This document shows, piece after piece, positions 25,864 through 35,578 of a stretch of 64,000 bases of DNA. This DNA comes from J054 sp965223095 (lineage in GTDB: Bacteria; Pseudomonadota; Gammaproteobacteria; Steroidobacterales; GCA-2729495). Each line of letters starts with the position of its first letter. The stretch's first letter is position 1. Location: contig OZ244979.1 of NCBI GenBank assembly GCA_965223095.1, positions 2,542,001-2,606,000 on the forward strand, in the 5' to 3' direction. Under the pieces are notes generated by a model. The model was not told the DNA's origin. It did not search any database and saw only the letters and a program-made list of their open reading frames with translations. The position numbers were made by a program, and so were the translations under genes.

Positions 25864-27120
25864 CTAGTCGGCATTGCTGCCACAACCGCGGAGGATGACT
25901 GCCGCCTCACCACCACCCAGCAGAAAGCTGCCAGCCGCACGCTGATCAATACGTCGGTAACCGCGCGGCATGGCCAGCGCTCGAGCGGGCGCGCCGGGTT
26001 GATTCAGCAATACCATGCCGCAGTCGAAATCTCGTCTGAGCAGACCCCGCCACACGACTCTGGGACCCGAGGCATGACCCAAATTAAGCTCATAGCCTGG
26101 CCAAAAACTGCCTGGCGACGTCCAGCGGAGCTGATTGCTACTGATTAAATCGCGTCCGGAATTGATCAGGAACCAGGCCGCGAGGCCAAATTCCCGATGC
26201 TTTTGGGAGTTGCCGTAGTCCATCAGGATCACGGCCTTGCCGCGCGCGTGCACCAGATCGATAAACGCTAGAAAGCGCTCGAAGCCAAACTCGCCGTTGC
26301 CTCGCTTCAGCCCCGGGTCGCTGGCACCCCGCTCGAGATTGATAAAGTCAGCGGCATCAATCTGTCGCAGAATCGATGGGTCATCGAAGGGGCCTGCGTA
26401 CCAGATTAAGTTGTGCGCAATTTCGATACCGGGCAAAGCCTCACGCACGGCCTCCATGAATTCGGCGAAGTACCGGCGCCAGTCACCCAACGTCATTGCA
26501 CGGCCCGTCCTGGGGTCGATGGGTTTTTGATGTTGGCCCCAACCATCACCCACTCGCCAGCGTAGATTGACGTCATCGATCCAGATGCCGCGATAACCCA
26601 GCGCAATTTTTTCTTGTGCTTGCTTGATCCAGTGGGCGCGGAATGCCGGATTGCCGAAGTCCGCGGCGAATTGCGGACAGCGACCGTTCTTACATCCCCA
26701 GGGTATGTACAGCTCTGTTCCCTGAGCATCACGCAGCAGCCATTCAGGATGTGCTACATACTCTGGCCAGTCTGGTTTGAGTGCATAGCTGTCTTTGTAA
26801 AACCAGGCTGCTGGATACCAGGCCAGGCGCCGATCAAAATAAGGACTGTAGGTCTGCATGCGCGTGAATTTCTGTCGCATCCAAGCTTGTTGTTCGGAGC
26901 TGGGGTTCTTTGAGTAGATGTCAAAGTCGGAATTCGCAATGTTGTAGAACCGCACCAAACCTTCGGGCGCGGGATCTAGCGCGAGGCCAGCGCCGGCAGC
27001 CACGGCGAGACCAACCCAGCCGCCGCTGATGAACAACAATACGAGGCCGGCGATGGGGAGCCTGATTGCTGCTCGTTTAAGGGACAGAAAAATAAACGCC
27101 TGGCGCATGCCGGTCATCAT
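25864..27120 (-). CDS. Putative glycoside hydrolase, GHL15-like TIM barrel (copy B)
   Basis: About 418 residues. An N-terminal signal or anchor (LPIAGLVLLFISGGWVGLAVA) is followed by a barrel with the same landmarks as the protein at 9251-10351: MQTYSPYFDRRL, LLRDAQGTELYIPWGCKNG, GYRGIWIDDVNLRW, PIDPRTGRAM, IEIAHNLIWYAG, FINLERGAS. The paired Asp in WIDD and the Glu in NLERG are candidate catalytic acids. The C-terminal 90 residues (after NLGHASGPR) look like a small beta domain. Start uncertain: GTG 27126 or ATG at 27120, 27117 or 27105. A role in trimming the polysaccharide is inferred from position. Confidence 0.66.
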   Translation of the reverse strand: MMTGMRQAFIFLSLKRAAIRLPIAGLVLLFISGGWVGLAVAAGAGLALDPAPEGLVRFYNIANSDFDIYSKNPSSEQQAWMRQKFTRMQTYSPYFDRRLAWYPAAWFYKDSYALKPDWPEYVAHPEWLLRDAQGTELYIPWGCKNGRCPQFAADFGNPAFRAHWIKQAQEKIALGYRGIWIDDVNLRWRVGDGWGQHQKPIDPRTGRAMTLGDWRRYFAEFMEAVREALPGIEIAHNLIWYAGPFDDPSILRQIDAADFINLERGASDPGLKRGNGEFGFERFLAFIDLVHARGKAVILMDYGNSQKHREFGLAAWFLINSGRDLISSNQLRWTSPGSFWPGYELNLGHASGPRVVWRGLLRRDFDCGMVLLNQPGAPARALAMPRGYRRIDQRAAGSFLLGGGEAAVILRGCGSNAD

Positions 27121-27222
27121 ACCCACCCAAATGCGAGCCGTGCAGCGGACTTGACTTGCGGATCGATGTCGACGGCGCGAACACTGAAATACTATGCAAG
27201 CTGACTGGTCGAGGAATTGCGG

Positions 27223-28056
27223 ATGCGGGAATTGATTAAACGGCGGCCGTTATTATCTTTCGTCGTTTTAGCCTACGCACTGACCTGGCTCGTCGCGGCA
27301 CCGAATCTACTCGCCCATCGCGGGCTGCTGGACATTCCGAAAGCAGATTGGCTGGAGCCCATCGCGGCCTTTGGACCTTTTGTCGCGGCACTGCTGGTCA
27401 CCGCGTCGGTGTATGGTCGCGCTGGCGTCATGTCGGTCATTGACGGTCTGCAACATTGGCGAGTGGGTTGTGGACCCTTTGCGTTTGCCGCGCTGAGTCC
27501 GGTTGTCTTATTGGGTGTGGCCGGCATTTTGGTTGCGTTGTCGGGCCGGCCCATCATGGCTATCGACGGTTCGGGTGTATTGGGCGCTTTGTCTTCGGGG
27601 AATGTGCTTGACCTGGTGTTGATCAGCGCCCTTATACAGGCTTTAGGCGAAGAACCCGGTTGGCGTGGCTTCATGTATGCCCATTTGCGCCGGTTAAGGG
27701 GGCCGCTGCGCAGCGCCTTGTTGCTGTTTCCTGTCTGGTTACTGTGGCATCTGCCGTTTTTTCTAAGCAGAACGGAATTTGGTCTTGCTCAGGCTGCTGG
27801 CTTCTCGGTCGGCATACTGTCCGCGGCCATTTGGTTGGCGCTAATTTGGGAAGCGTCGCGAAGCATTCTCATGGCGGTCATATGGCATACCATGGTCAAT
27901 ATCTGCCGAGGTATTGCGGCGGCAAGCTCCCCAAGTCTGTTCTTGGTCTTTAGCAATCTGGTATTAATCGGGGCTGTATTGATTGTCTTCTATTGGCTAG
28001 TGCAGGCGCGATACCGGCGTTCTGCAGTGGCCGACAACCCGCCTTGGTTACCGTAG
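27223..28056 (+). CDS. CPBP family intramembrane metalloprotease
   Basis: 277 residues, about eight membrane helices. The three active-site motifs are intact: EEPGWRGFMY, LLWHLPFFLS and IWHTMVNICRG, providing the Glu pair and His ligands. Relatives include CAAX-like proteases and bacteriocin-immunity proteins. The ATG at 27223 with GAGGA seven bases upstream is preferred to a TTG at 27217. It ends directly against the stop of a convergent small gene. Target unknown. Confidence 0.85.
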   Translation: MRELIKRRPLLSFVVLAYALTWLVAAPNLLAHRGLLDIPKADWLEPIAAFGPFVAALLVTASVYGRAGVMSVIDGLQHWRVGCGPFAFAALSPVVLLGVAGILVALSGRPIMAIDGSGVLGALSSGNVLDLVLISALIQALGEEPGWRGFMYAHLRRLRGPLRSALLLFPVWLLWHLPFFLSRTEFGLAQAAGFSVGILSAAIWLALIWEASRSILMAVIWHTMVNICRGIAAASSPSLFLVFSNLVLIGAVLIVFYWLVQARYRRSAVADNPPWLP

Positions 28057-28344
28057 TTACCGTGCTGGTGGGCGTGTTTGCTGATGAACAGCCAGTGCTT
28101 CCAGATGCCGCAGGTTTATGTGCATTTCGTAGGCGCGCGCCATGTCGGGCACAGGCTTTGGCACGTTGCGCCGTTCTATCCGGCGGCCCTGACTCAACTC
28201 ACCGACGATATGGCCTTCAATGGCCAGTCTGAGGCCAACAAGGCAGGCATCCAAGCGTCGCGCACGATAGCAGCAGCCGCTTAAGTTTGGTGCCTCCGCA
28301 AAAAATCCCGCGGATGATTCATGCACGAAGATCTGCACCAGCAT
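28057..28344 (-). CDS. Small hypothetical protein, HicB-like N-terminus
   Basis: 95 residues. The start LVQIFVHESSAGFFAEAPNLSGCCYRA resembles the beta-strand pattern of HicB-type and related small domains (strand, Glu, aromatic-A-x-x-P-x-L-x-GC). A strong ribosome site (AGAGGA, 7 bases before the ATG) supports real translation. No HicA-like partner is visible next to it, so a toxin-antitoxin role is not supported. An overlapping plus-strand frame (28078-28284) is rejected. Function unknown. Confidence 0.5.
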   Translation of the reverse strand: MLVQIFVHESSAGFFAEAPNLSGCCYRARRLDACLVGLRLAIEGHIVGELSQGRRIERRNVPKPVPDMARAYEMHINLRHLEALAVHQQTRPPAR

Positions 28345-28597
28345 CGGCAATTCCTCTCGCTACAAGCCCGCGGCCAGGTGCCGCCACGGTATTTCGTCGT
28401 CGGCGCGCGCTAAGTTCAATGGCGATGGATAGGCATTGGCGCGGTGGCTTGCTTTGCTATAAACGAACGCCAGTGTGATATTAACATAATAAAAACAAAT
28501 AATTAGCTTTACTACTTAAGAAAATTTCCCTACTGTTACTGGGAAATATTAATTCCAGAATTACTCCACAGTCCCATGATGGGCCCTAGGTAGGAAA

Positions 28598-29131
28598 GTG
28601 TCAGCAACAAACATCGGTCCATCACAGGGCTGCGCTCTAGCCGCTGGCACCGTCCTCGACGAGGGCGCTACCCAGCAAAACCGGCGCGGAGCTTCTGATC
28701 GGCGCCGCTACACCGTGGGTTCGTTCATCTATGGCGGCTTCCGCCCGCGCCGACGCGATTGCCGTCGTGCCGACGACCATCAGCGTGTTTTCCTGGACTG
28801 GCATGAACCACGAGTCCTGTGGTTGGTGCTTGCGATCTTGCTGATGAGTTGCACCGATGCGCTGCTGACCTTGAACATACTCGCGACCGGTGGCACCGAA
28901 TTGAATGGCCTGATGGACTGGCTGATCCGCACCGACGTGGCAGTGTTCATCGCGGTCAAAATTGGCATCACGTCGATGGGCCTGATCACGCTGGCAGTGT
29001 TGGTTAAGCGGCGCATTCTCGGTCAGTTCTCCGTCATGCGCTTGCTCGAAGGCTTGTGCTGTGGCTATGCCTTGCTCGTGGTCTGGGAGATCTATCTACT
29101 GGCGAGCCATGTTCCCGCCATTTTTAGCTGA
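28598..29131 (+). CDS. DUF5658 family membrane protein
   Basis: 177 residues from a GTG with TAGGA two to three bases upstream. The N-terminal 70 residues are polar and Arg-rich, with the recognisable SDRRRYTVGSFIYGGFRPRRR block; then three membrane helices (about 74-95, 112-134, 150-170), the first with LMSCTDALLTLNIL as in DUF5658. No function is established. An AT-rich stretch upstream (about 28480-28560) probably carries its promoter. Confidence 0.75.
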   Translation: MSATNIGPSQGCALAAGTVLDEGATQQNRRGASDRRRYTVGSFIYGGFRPRRRDCRRADDHQRVFLDWHEPRVLWLVLAILLMSCTDALLTLNILATGGTELNGLMDWLIRTDVAVFIAVKIGITSMGLITLAVLVKRRILGQFSVMRLLEGLCCGYALLVVWEIYLLASHVPAIFS

Positions 29132-29341
29132 ATAAGGCCAAGGCGCGCCATTTTTGGACTAGGGGCTTAGTGCGGTGATCGGTCGATTCTGGCCTAGCCT
29201 TCCGGCGTAAGCGTTTAGCGGGCTGAGTTGTCGCTTAGCGAACCAGTCGCATTTCAACGTCCTAACGCATCGGCTACACTAGCGCGCCTTTGGTGCCTGC
29301 CGTGGGTGCGGGCCTAGACGCAGAAGCTGCATTATTTAGAA

Positions 29342-32173
29342 ATGGCTATGAGCCAGACCCTTGAGCATCGCTACGCCTGGTCCCCGTTGTTTGGTGGCAA
29401 TGCGGTCTATGTAGAAGATCTCTACGAAAACTATTTGCGGGATCCAAAATCGGTGCCGGAGAACTGGCAGCGATTTTTCGCCGGGATTGGCGGCAGTGGC
29501 GACGAGGAATCACTTTCAGATCGCGATATTAGAGCGGCGCTCACCGCTCGGCGTGCAACGAATCTAGCGCGTGCTCAAACTCCTTTGCCGGCGGCGGCTG
29601 CCAACGAAAAGCAAGCTGCGGTGGCTCGCCTAATTCAGGTCTACTCCTTGCGTGGTCATCAGATTGCTAGCCTCGATCCCCTCAGGCTTGAGCAGCGTCG
29701 TACGCCGATTGTTCTACGGTTGGATTATTTGGGCCTCACGCAAGCGGATATGGATACCGAGTTTTTCACCGGTGGCTTAGCGGGCTCGGGGCAACAACGG
29801 CTGCCACTACGCGAGATACTGCGAATCCTGAAAACCGTCTATTGCGGTAATGTTGGCGCTGATTTCGCGCACTTGTCGCGCGGGCGCGAGCGTCGCTGGA
29901 TTCGCGAGCGGCTCGAGCGGGGGATGTTGGGCGAGCTGTTTGCCGCCGATGAGTTGCGGACGATTTTAGAACAGCTGACCGCGGCTGAAGGGGTTGAACG
30001 TTATTTGCATACGAAATATGTGGGCCAAAAGCGTTTTTCTCTAGAAGGCGGCGACAGTCTGATTCCGATGCTTGATGATTTGATCCAACAGGGCGGAGCC
30101 TCGGGTGTCCAGGAGTGTGTCATTGGCATGGCTCATAGGGGTCGCATCAACGTGCTAGTCAACGTGCTCGGCAAGGCTCCCCAGGAATTGTTCACGGAAT
30201 TTGAGGGCGCCTATGATCTAAACAGCATCACCGGATCGGGCGATGTTAAGTATCACCTCGGTTTTTCATCGGATATCCGCACGCCTGGGGATACCGTCCA
30301 CGTCGCCTTGGCTTTCAATCCGTCTCACCTAGAGATCGTGAATCCAGTGGTGGAGGGTTCGGTGCGCGCGCGTCAAGAGCGGCGGGGAGATGATTCCGGC
30401 CAAGAAATTCTGCCGGTGCTTATACATGGAGATGCCGCTTTTGCAGGGCAGGGTGTGGTCCCTGAAACCTTCCAATTATCTCAGGCACGCGGCTTTAGTA
30501 CCGGTGGTACTGTGCATATTGTCGTCAATAATCAGGTTGGTTTCACCACCAGTGATCCCCGCGATGCGCGCTCGACACCCTATTGCAGTGACGTGGCTAA
30601 GATGATCGAAGCACCAGTCTTTCATGTCAACGGCGACGATCCGGCAGCCTGCGTATTCGTCACCCGTCTGGCCGTGGAATACCGGCAGACATTTCATAAA
30701 GATGTGGTGATCGACTTGGTCTGTTACCGCCGGCACGGGCACAACGAAGCCGACGAACCCGCAGCAACACAACCGCGTATGTATCAAACCATAAAGCAGC
30801 ACCCGACGGTGCGACAGATATTTACGCGGCAGTTGGTAGAGTCCGGATTAATTGATGCCACCGAGCCGGATGAAATGGTGGAACTCTACCGAGAGCGGCT
30901 AGACGCGGGTGAGCCGTTACCACAAGCGGTCGTTGGCAATGTCGGTAATGAGTTTACAGTGGATTGGACGCCGTACACGCGCAGCGACCCGGACCTCCAC
31001 GTGAAAACTGCGATCGCAGCCGAAGAATGCGAGTCCCTCGGCCGGGCAATTACGCGCGTACCCAGAGGGTTTACCTTGCATCCGCGGGTGGCCCGCATTG
31101 TGACCGATCGCGAGCGCATGGCTGCCGGTGAGGTGCCCATGGACTGGGGCTTTGCCGAACTCATGGCCTACGGCAGTCTATTGCGAGAAGGTTACCGGGT
31201 ACGCCTAACCGGCCAAGACAGTCGGCGCGGCACCTTTTTTCATCGTCACGCGGCCTTGTTTGATCAGCACACGGGCCGGTCCTACGTGCCGCTGGATGAC
31301 ATCGACAATCGCCGTGGCTCCTTTATTGTGACCGACTCACTGCTATCCGAAGAAGCCGTCATGGGCTTCGAGTATGGCTATGCAAGCACCGATCCAGAAA
31401 CCTTGGTCATTTGGGAAGGTCAATTCGGCGACTTCGCCAACGGCGCGCAGGTGGTTATTGATCAGTTCATTACCTCAGGGGAGGCGAAGTGGGGTCGACT
31501 TTGCGGTCTCACGCTATTTTTGCCGCATGGCTATGAGGGTCAGGGTCCGGAACATTCGTCGGCTCGTCTAGAACGCTTTTTGCAACTTTGCGCGGAAAAC
31601 AACGTGCAGGTCTGCGTACCGTCCACCCCCGCACAAACCTTCCACATGCTGCGGCGGCAAATGCTCCGACCGTTGCGTAAACCGTTGGTGGTCATGACGC
31701 CAAAAAGCTTATTGCGTCATCGTCTAGCCAGTTCACCGCTGCGGGATTTGCTGGAAGGCGGTTTTCAGACGGTGATTGGTGATATTGATGGGCCGGATCC
31801 CGCCCAGGTAGAGCGCGTGGTGTTCTGCAGTGGCAAAGTTTTCTATGACCTGCTAGAGGCGCGTCGAGCCAATCAAATTAGCGATGTGGCGGTGGTCCGG
31901 CTGGAGCAGCTGTATCCGTTTCCCGTGCGTGAATTTCGTGCCGCGTTAGCGAATTATCCGCAAACCAAGGAAGTTGTGTGGTGCCAAGAAGAACCGCAAA
32001 ACCAGGGCGCTTGGTACCAAATCCGGCATCGACTCCAGGAGCCCTTAAGTCCGGAGCAGCAACTTTTTTACGCGGGCCGTCCGCACGCAGCGGCACCCGC
32101 GTCAGGCATTTTTAAACTGCATGTACAGCAACAGCAAGCGCTGGTGGAAGCGGCGCTGCGTATTGATCGCTAA
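29342..32173 (+). CDS. sucA: 2-oxoglutarate dehydrogenase E1 component
   Basis: 943 residues, the normal length. It decarboxylates 2-oxoglutarate with thiamine diphosphate and passes the succinyl group to the E2 lipoyl arm in the TCA cycle. Landmarks: the E1 N-terminal peptide (YVEDLYENYLRDP), CVIGMAHRGRINVLVNVLGK, the TPP-binding HGDAAFAGQGVVPETFQLS, CYRRHGHNEADEP, and EGQFGDFANGAQVVIDQFI. A second ATG lies two codons downstream. No sdh or other TCA genes precede it; it leads a sucA-sucB-lpdA set. Confidence 0.96.
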   Translation: MAMSQTLEHRYAWSPLFGGNAVYVEDLYENYLRDPKSVPENWQRFFAGIGGSGDEESLSDRDIRAALTARRATNLARAQTPLPAAAANEKQAAVARLIQVYSLRGHQIASLDPLRLEQRRTPIVLRLDYLGLTQADMDTEFFTGGLAGSGQQRLPLREILRILKTVYCGNVGADFAHLSRGRERRWIRERLERGMLGELFAADELRTILEQLTAAEGVERYLHTKYVGQKRFSLEGGDSLIPMLDDLIQQGGASGVQECVIGMAHRGRINVLVNVLGKAPQELFTEFEGAYDLNSITGSGDVKYHLGFSSDIRTPGDTVHVALAFNPSHLEIVNPVVEGSVRARQERRGDDSGQEILPVLIHGDAAFAGQGVVPETFQLSQARGFSTGGTVHIVVNNQVGFTTSDPRDARSTPYCSDVAKMIEAPVFHVNGDDPAACVFVTRLAVEYRQTFHKDVVIDLVCYRRHGHNEADEPAATQPRMYQTIKQHPTVRQIFTRQLVESGLIDATEPDEMVELYRERLDAGEPLPQAVVGNVGNEFTVDWTPYTRSDPDLHVKTAIAAEECESLGRAITRVPRGFTLHPRVARIVTDRERMAAGEVPMDWGFAELMAYGSLLREGYRVRLTGQDSRRGTFFHRHAALFDQHTGRSYVPLDDIDNRRGSFIVTDSLLSEEAVMGFEYGYASTDPETLVIWEGQFGDFANGAQVVIDQFITSGEAKWGRLCGLTLFLPHGYEGQGPEHSSARLERFLQLCAENNVQVCVPSTPAQTFHMLRRQMLRPLRKPLVVMTPKSLLRHRLASSPLRDLLEGGFQTVIGDIDGPDPAQVERVVFCSGKVFYDLLEARRANQISDVAVVRLEQLYPFPVREFRAALANYPQTKEVVWCQEEPQNQGAWYQIRHRLQEPLSPEQQLFYAGRPHAAAPASGIFKLHVQQQQALVEAALRIDR

Positions 32174-32190
32174 GCGAGGAAATTTAAACC

Positions 32191-33414
32191 ATGAGTGTGG
32201 AAGTAAAAGTTCCGCAGCTGCCCGAGTCGGTGGCGGATGCAACCTTAGTATCTTGGCACAAATCGCCGGGTGATATCGTTGCGCGCGATGAAAATTTGGT
32301 TGACCTCGAAACAGATAAAGTGGTTCTTGAGGTGCCGGCGCCGGTGGCCGGTAAGTTGGTCGACATTAAGCTAAACAACGGTGCGACTGTGACCGGTGGT
32401 GAACTTCTAGCAATACTGGAGCCCAGTGATGCTGCCACCACATCGCCGGCAGTATCGGGTGACACTAAGCTGGCGGTATCGGCAGCCGCTGCCGCGCCAG
32501 CCCGCGACACCGGTAGCGAAGGCAAGCTCAGCCCAGCAGTACGCAGGTTGCTGAAAGAGCATGATCTGGATCCCAGTGAGCTTACCGGGAGTGGGCAAGG
32601 CGGGCGTATCCTCAAGGCAGATGTGCTGGCCTATGTCGATCGAGGCGTGCGGCCTGAGCTCCAAGCGGAGCCAGCCACGACGCCAGAGCCTGTCGCAGCA
32701 ACGATTTCTGGGGAACGGCGAGAACACCGCGTGGCGATGAGCCGGCTGCGATCCCGCATTGCAGAGCGCATGGTAGAAGCGCAACAAACCGCTGCCATGC
32801 TAACGACGTTTAACGAGGTTGATCTAAGCGAAGTGATCGCCTTGCGTAGCCGGTACAAGGAGAGTTTTGAAAAGAAGCATGAGATCAAGTTGGGGTTCAT
32901 GTCGTTTTTTGTGCGTGCGAGTATCGAAGCTTTGCAACGATTTCCCGTCGTTAACGCCTCCGTGGAAGACGGTGACATTGTTTATCATGACTACTTTGAC
33001 ATCGGTATCGCTGTGTCAAGTGAGCGCGGCTTGCTTGTTCCCGTGTTGCGCAATGCTGACCAAATGAGTTTTGCGCAAATCGAGAAGGGCATTCGCGCCT
33101 ACGGGCAAAAGGCCCGTGACGGGAATATTTCTATGGATGACCTGACTGGCGGTACCTTCACCATTACCAACGGTGGCGTTTTCGGTTCCATGTTATCAAC
33201 GCCCATTTTGAACCCCCCGCAAAGCGGAATACTCGGCATGCACAAGATCGAACAGCGTGCCATGGTCGTCGATGGTGAGGTAGTGGCTCGGCCGATGATG
33301 TTCTTGGCCTTGACCTATGATCACCGAATCATCGACGGAAAAGAGGCGGTTCAATTCTTGGTCACTATAAAAGAATCACTAGAAGATCCAGGCCGCTTGC
33401 TGCTACAAGTTTAG
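32191..33414 (+). CDS. sucB: Dihydrolipoyllysine succinyltransferase, E2 of 2-oxoglutarate dehydrogenase
   Basis: 407 residues, 17 bases after sucA with GAGGAA as ribosome site. Domains in order: lipoyl domain with Lys43 in DLETDKVVLEV, an Ala/Pro linker, the E3-binding domain (SPAVRRLLKEHDLDPSELTG, about 113-150), and the catalytic domain from about 175 with YDHRIIDGKEAV carrying the active His and Asp near the C-terminus. It transfers succinyl from E1 to CoA. Confidence 0.96.
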   Translation: MSVEVKVPQLPESVADATLVSWHKSPGDIVARDENLVDLETDKVVLEVPAPVAGKLVDIKLNNGATVTGGELLAILEPSDAATTSPAVSGDTKLAVSAAAAAPARDTGSEGKLSPAVRRLLKEHDLDPSELTGSGQGGRILKADVLAYVDRGVRPELQAEPATTPEPVAATISGERREHRVAMSRLRSRIAERMVEAQQTAAMLTTFNEVDLSEVIALRSRYKESFEKKHEIKLGFMSFFVRASIEALQRFPVVNASVEDGDIVYHDYFDIGIAVSSERGLLVPVLRNADQMSFAQIEKGIRAYGQKARDGNISMDDLTGGTFTITNGGVFGSMLSTPILNPPQSGILGMHKIEQRAMVVDGEVVARPMMFLALTYDHRIIDGKEAVQFLVTIKESLEDPGRLLLQV

Positions 33415-33484
33415 GATTCACAGACCATTGCTTAGTCATGCCGTCACGTGCTTTACCGCGCGGCCTGCCGTGGGAGCTTAGAAC

Positions 33485-34912
33485 ATGAGTAGAAAATTTG
33501 ACGTCGTGGTTATCGGCGCGGGGCCTGCGGGCTATGTCGCGGCGATCCGCGCAGCGCAACACGGACTCAATACCGCCTGCATTGACGCGTGGAAGAATCG
33601 GGATGCAAGCCCCGCCTTTGGCGGGACCTGCCTCAACGCGGGTTGTATACCGTCAAAAGCCTTGCTGGAGTCTTCAGAGCTATATCATCGTGCGAAGTCG
33701 GAGTTTTCCAATCATGGTATCGGCGTGGGCAAGCTTGATCTGAATTTAGATCAAATGCAGCGGCGCAAGGCGGATATTACCCGGCAACTCAGCGTTGGAA
33801 TTCAAGCTTTGTTCAAGGCGAATAAAATAACGGGATTATTCGGTCGTGGCCGCCTATTGCCAGACAACAAGGTAGAGTTTCACCCCCACGAGGGCGATGC
33901 GGAGTTGCTCGAAGCTGAATACGTCGTCTTGGCCACAGGCTCTTCGCCCGTGGAACTAAAAGTCGCGCCATTTAGTGGCGAAGTGATTGTCGATTCTTGG
34001 GGCGCGTTGGAATTTCAACAAGTACCTGGGCGCTTGGGTGTTATTGGCGCAGGCGTTATCGGTTTGGAGCTCGGGAGTGTTTGGGCTCGGCTCGGGTCTA
34101 AGGTGACGATTTTGGAGGCTATGGACGATTTTTTGTACATGGCCGATGCGCAGATCGCGCGCGAAGCACAACGACAATTTAAGAAGCAAGGACTAGATAT
34201 TCGTTTGGGTGCCAAAGTGCAAGGCAGCGAGCTCAGCGACGATGGTGTGTTGTTGAAGTATGACGACCAGCAGGGCGGCCATGAAATTGGCGTCGACAAA
34301 GTGATCGTCGCCGTCGGCCGGCGCCCCTATACGGAGAATTTGCTCGACCCCCTGGCGGGTGTGGATGTTGACGAGCGCGGATTCATCATCGTTGATGATG
34401 AATGTCGTACCACGGCTCTAAATGTTTACGCCATTGGGGATGTGGTCCGCGGCCCCATGCTGGCGCATAAGGGTTCGGAAGAGGGTGTTATGGTGGCCGA
34501 TCTAATCGCCGGCGAAACAGCGGAAATGAATTATTCAGTCATTCCGTCGATCATCTATACGTCCCCGGAGATAGCCTGGGTAGGCCGGACGGAAAAAGAA
34601 CTGCGTGACGCGGGCATCAATTTCAAATCGGGTAGCTTTAGCTTTGCGGCCAGCGGCCGTGCCAAAGCCATGGACCACGATTTCGGCATGGTGAAAATGC
34701 TGTCCGATGCGCAAACTGATCAAATCCTCGGCGTACACATCGTGGGTCCGTTGGCGGGCGAACTCATCGGTGAGGCAGTGCTTGCCATGGAGTTCGAAGC
34801 CTCCACCGAAGATCTGCAGCGGACGATCCATGGCCACCCGACGCTGACCGAAGCTTTGCATGAGGCAGCCCTATCCGTCGACCATCGCGCGATTCACGCG
34901 ATTAATCGATAA
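33485..34912 (+). CDS. lpdA: Dihydrolipoyl dehydrogenase, E3
   Basis: 475 residues. N-terminal FAD site VVIGAGPAGYVAAIRAAQ, redox disulfide in GGTCLNAGCIPSKALL, NAD site GVIGAGVIGLELGSVW, second FAD motif NVYAIGDVV, and the C-terminal dimer motif GHPTLTEALHEAA with the catalytic His-Glu. It reoxidises the lipoyl groups of E2 and reduces NAD. Position 70 bases after sucB assigns it to the same complex, though E3 is usually shared with pyruvate dehydrogenase and glycine cleavage. Confidence 0.95.
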   Translation: MSRKFDVVVIGAGPAGYVAAIRAAQHGLNTACIDAWKNRDASPAFGGTCLNAGCIPSKALLESSELYHRAKSEFSNHGIGVGKLDLNLDQMQRRKADITRQLSVGIQALFKANKITGLFGRGRLLPDNKVEFHPHEGDAELLEAEYVVLATGSSPVELKVAPFSGEVIVDSWGALEFQQVPGRLGVIGAGVIGLELGSVWARLGSKVTILEAMDDFLYMADAQIAREAQRQFKKQGLDIRLGAKVQGSELSDDGVLLKYDDQQGGHEIGVDKVIVAVGRRPYTENLLDPLAGVDVDERGFIIVDDECRTTALNVYAIGDVVRGPMLAHKGSEEGVMVADLIAGETAEMNYSVIPSIIYTSPEIAWVGRTEKELRDAGINFKSGSFSFAASGRAKAMDHDFGMVKMLSDAQTDQILGVHIVGPLAGELIGEAVLAMEFEASTEDLQRTIHGHPTLTEALHEAALSVDHRAIHAINR

Positions 34913-34994
34913 GCGCTAAGCCGCCCTGGGAGCATTCTTGGGCCGCGCTGCTGCCTCGGTTATTATTCCCCGGTTGTTGCTGCGGAGCTTAGGG

Positions 34995-35552
34995 ATGAGG
35001 TTCTTTCTGGGGCTGGCCGGATGGCTATTAGTCGCCACGCCATTGATGGCGGATGAAATTCGTTTGAGTTTTAACACCGACGCATTCCGCGTCGACTATT
35101 CACGGCCGTTTTCCGATCGTGCATTGCAATGGAATACGGGTTGGCTGCAGGATTCCGACGAAGGCACGGTGCTACATGCTGGCTTACATCTCACCGGCGA
35201 GATCGCGGAGGGCCCAAATCCCGTTCGCGGCGGCTTAGGCACGCGTCTGGTTTACACCAACGGTGACCGGTCAAAGCAAGATGGATTTGGACTGGCAGTG
35301 GGTGGCTTTTTCAAATACAACTTCCCTCGCTACGATCGCTTTTTTGTCGCTGGACATGCCTACTACGCACCGTCCGTGCTCAGCGTTGGCGAACTCGATA
35401 GCTACGCCGATATTGACCTGCGTGCGGGCTACAACGTGATGCGCAATGCTGATGCCTATGTCGGCGTCAGGCATGTCAAAGGTGACTATGATGACGCGGC
35501 GGATGTTAAGTATGATTCCGGTCTACACCTTGGCCTCGCATTGCGTTTCTAG
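34995..35552 (+). CDS. YfaZ-family outer-membrane beta-barrel
   Basis: 185 residues from the ATG at 34995; residues 1-19 are a signal peptide ending LMADE. Alternating strands (VHAGL-like repeats, GFGLAVGGFFKYNFPRYDRFFVAGHAYYAP) and a final Phe (HLGLALRF) mark an outer-membrane barrel, and the pattern fits the YfaZ family. A frame opening at 34938 only adds an unlikely leader. Function unknown. Confidence 0.68.
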   Translation: MRFFLGLAGWLLVATPLMADEIRLSFNTDAFRVDYSRPFSDRALQWNTGWLQDSDEGTVLHAGLHLTGEIAEGPNPVRGGLGTRLVYTNGDRSKQDGFGLAVGGFFKYNFPRYDRFFVAGHAYYAPSVLSVGELDSYADIDLRAGYNVMRNADAYVGVRHVKGDYDDAADVKYDSGLHLGLALRF

Positions 35553-35578
35553 TTTTATGCCGCGAGATTTTTTCTGAT

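Noticed and set aside
28078..28284. Plus-strand 68-residue frame after the CPBP gene
   Set aside because: It overlaps the minus-strand gene at 28057-28344, which has a strong ribosome site and a more protein-like sequence.
28057..28344. HicAB toxin-antitoxin module
   Set aside because: No HicA-like gene is adjacent and the protein only resembles HicB in its first 30 residues.
30476..30802. Antisense frame within sucA
   Set aside because: It lies wholly inside a conserved coding region and shows no start signal or family resemblance.
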